From Candidatus Iainarchaeum sp. (GTDB lineage Archaea; Iainarchaeota; Iainarchaeia; Iainarchaeales; Iainarchaeaceae), in contig DUGC01000108.1 in assembly GCA_013331625.1 (NCBI GenBank), positions 334 through 5,653 on the forward strand: a DNA stretch of 5,320 bases, in the 5' to 3' direction. Both the position numbers and the translations under genes were made by a program. Of the stretch, positions 4,793-5,320 are shown piece by piece. The notes beneath the pieces are model-generated. The model was not told the origin of the DNA, did no database searches, and worked only from the letters and a program-made list of their open reading frames with translations. How positions within the stretch are numbered: the first letter of the stretch is position 1; every line of letters begins with the position of its first letter.

Positions 4793-5233
4793 TTAATGGA
4801 GGTAGTCTGCTATTGTTTGCTGGTATGCGTCGCGCTGTTTGCGCACATACTCGCGCGCTTTATCTGATGCTATGCTCACTGTTCGAGAGAACTTTCCTGG
4901 CGTCCAGAAGTGGCCTACTTTATAGAGCTTTCTATAATTTGGGTGCCGCTTGAAGAGTTCATGCGATGATGCTCCTTTGAAAGCGTGAAGCAGATCTGAT
5001 GGATTGCAAGCTCTCTTTGAAACTACTATCATGTGCACATGATCTGGCAAAACAGCGAGTTCAGGAACATTTACATCCAAACGCCGGGCAATCTCAAGAA
5101 GTATCTGCTCACACTCTTTTCGAGTGGATTCCTTGCTCAAAGCCTTGTAGCGGTACTCTGGAATCCACTCCAAGTGGTACTCCCAGTAACCTTTATGATA
5201 ATTATGGCTATAAAGTTCACTATCTACGTGCAT
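4793..5233 (-). CDS. tnpA: IS200/IS605-family Y1 transposase TnpA
   Basis: This 146-aa protein has the standard length and motifs of the HUH single-strand transposases. YWEYHLEWIPEYRYK (residues 16-30) corresponds to the family's first strand and YRYK signature. LPDHVHMIV (62-70) holds the HUH pair His65 and His67 that binds the metal ion. FKGASSHELFKRHP (85-98) is the conserved Lys-Gly-x-Ser-Ser helix. HFWTPGKFSRTVS (108-120) precedes the catalytic helix AREYVRKQ (126-133), whose Tyr129 is the expected nucleophile (Tyr127 in the IS608 enzyme). The enzyme cuts and joins single-stranded element ends through a 5'-phosphotyrosine link, working as a dimer. The start at 5233 is decided by GGAGG nine bases upstream, an SD unlike anything seen at the host genes. 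That SD lies in one arm of a palindrome, so translation may be restrained by RNA folding. All key residues are present, so it looks functional. Confidence 0.95.
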   Translation of the reverse strand: MHVDSELYSHNYHKGYWEYHLEWIPEYRYKALSKESTRKECEQILLEIARRLDVNVPELAVLPDHVHMIVVSKRACNPSDLLHAFKGASSHELFKRHPNYRKLYKVGHFWTPGKFSRTVSIASDKAREYVRKQRDAYQQTIADYLH

Positions 5234-5242
5234 TGTAATCTG

Positions 5243-5281
5243 CCTCCTGAGTAACTGCGCTTGCTAGCGCAACCTCAGGAG
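5243..5281. promoter_or_regulatory. Palindrome carrying the ribosome-binding sites of two divergent genes
   Basis: CTCCTGAG (5244-5251) pairs with CTCAGGAG (5274-5281), and inside it TGCGCT (5256-5261) pairs with AGCGCA (5266-5271) around loop TGCT. On the minus strand the arm provides GGAGG (5243-5247), nine bases before the tnpA ATG. On the plus strand the other arm provides AGGAG (5277-5281), six bases before the ATG at 5288. In either transcript the stem would bury the SD, as described for the tnpA leader of IS200. As DNA it may also be a subterminal hairpin if the element is of the tnpA-only type. Confidence 0.7.
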
Positions 5282-5287
5282 ACAGAA

Positions 5288-5320
5288 ATGTACAAACTGG
5301 AGTGCACCCCTAAAATGGAC
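5288..5320 (+). CDS. Start of a plus-strand gene, possibly tnpB (partial)
   Basis: An ATG six bases after AGGAG opens a frame of eleven codons (MYKLECTPKMD) that leaves the window. It is divergent from tnpA, with 54 bp between the two start codons, which is the layout of IS605/IS608-type elements where the second gene is tnpB, an RNA-guided nuclease related to Cas12. Too few residues are visible to recognise TnpB: the usual N-terminal Tyr-Arg-x-Tyr-Pro pattern is not seen, although Lys-x-x-x-Thr-Pro could correspond loosely. It could also be an unrelated gene beside a tnpA-only element. Coding is suggested mainly by the well-placed SD. Confidence 0.4.
   Translation, partial: MYKLECTPKMD

Larger units (their letters stand above)
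4709..5320 (-). mobile_element. IS200/IS605-family insertion sequence, partial at window edge
   Basis: The element is recognised by its Y1 transposase gene and by terminal hairpin sequence. The minus-strand reading of the left side, GGGGAGGATGTCA (4717-4729), resembles a terminal sequence common in IS200/IS605/IS1341-type elements. Members of this family move as single strands, have hairpins instead of inverted terminal repeats and make no target duplication. TTGAT at 4704-4708, just outside, is the same pentanucleotide used by ISDra2 as target, so the edge may lie at 4708/4709; this is inference. If the frame at 5288 is tnpB, the organisation is the divergent IS605/IS608 type and most of the element lies beyond the window. 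If not, this could be a tnpA-only IS200-type copy ending near 5285 or a little beyond. Transposase and hairpins appear intact. Confidence 0.75.

Noticed and set aside
4709..5320. A CRISPR-like or new defence system at the right end
   Set aside because: There are no regularly spaced repeats. The transposase is a standard Y1 TnpA, and the only link to RNA-guided systems would be a possible tnpB of which eleven codons are visible.

Overview
The window looks archaeal, most likely from a small-genome euryarchaeal or DPANN-type lineage. That placement is inferred from gene content and signals, not from a phylogenetic marker. The evidence is a geranylgeranyl reductase-family flavoprotein of the archaeal lipid type, an intron-less tRNA-Leu without an encoded CCA, and AT-rich TATA boxes. 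These boxes lie about 20-35 bp upstream of start codons or of the mature tRNA end, and the chromosomal genes show no visible Shine-Dalgarno (SD) sequence. This pattern fits leaderless transcription.

Layout. Positions 54-136 (minus) hold tRNA-Leu(CAG) with its own TATA box and a short T-run after it. A minus-strand pair follows: an ITPase/RdgB/HAM1-like nucleotide pyrophosphatase (207-773), and 23 bp upstream of it a PPC/DUF296-domain protein (797-1186). After a 241-bp gap there is an unrecognised basic 204-aa protein (1428-2042, minus). It is divergent from a three-helix PQ-loop/SemiSWEET/LAB_N-like membrane protein (2127-2372, plus), and the two promoters share an 84-bp gap. The plus strand then carries the geranylgeranyl reductase-family protein (2468-3703) and a 299-aa basic protein with HEAT-like helical repeats (3742-4641), each with its own TATA box.

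The right end is an IS200/IS605-family element. It has a Y1 (HUH) transposase tnpA on the minus strand (4793-5233), a GC-rich multi-hairpin end beyond its stop codon (about 4725-4792), and a palindrome upstream of its start (5244-5281). On the other side of the palindrome a plus-strand reading frame begins at 5288 and runs off the window; it may be a divergent tnpB. The two arms of the palindrome contain the ribosome-binding sites of both genes. These are the only convincing SD sequences in the window, which sets the element apart from the host genes.

To the left of the element (4667-4718) there is an intact-looking promoter followed by an ATG and only seven codons. This may be the remaining 5' end of a gene interrupted by the insertion. 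I see no CRISPR array, defence island or clearly new multi-gene system. The most distinctive points are the SD-bearing palindrome, the elaborate hairpin end, the orphan promoter, the altered motifs in the ITPase-like and PPC proteins, and two unassigned proteins.
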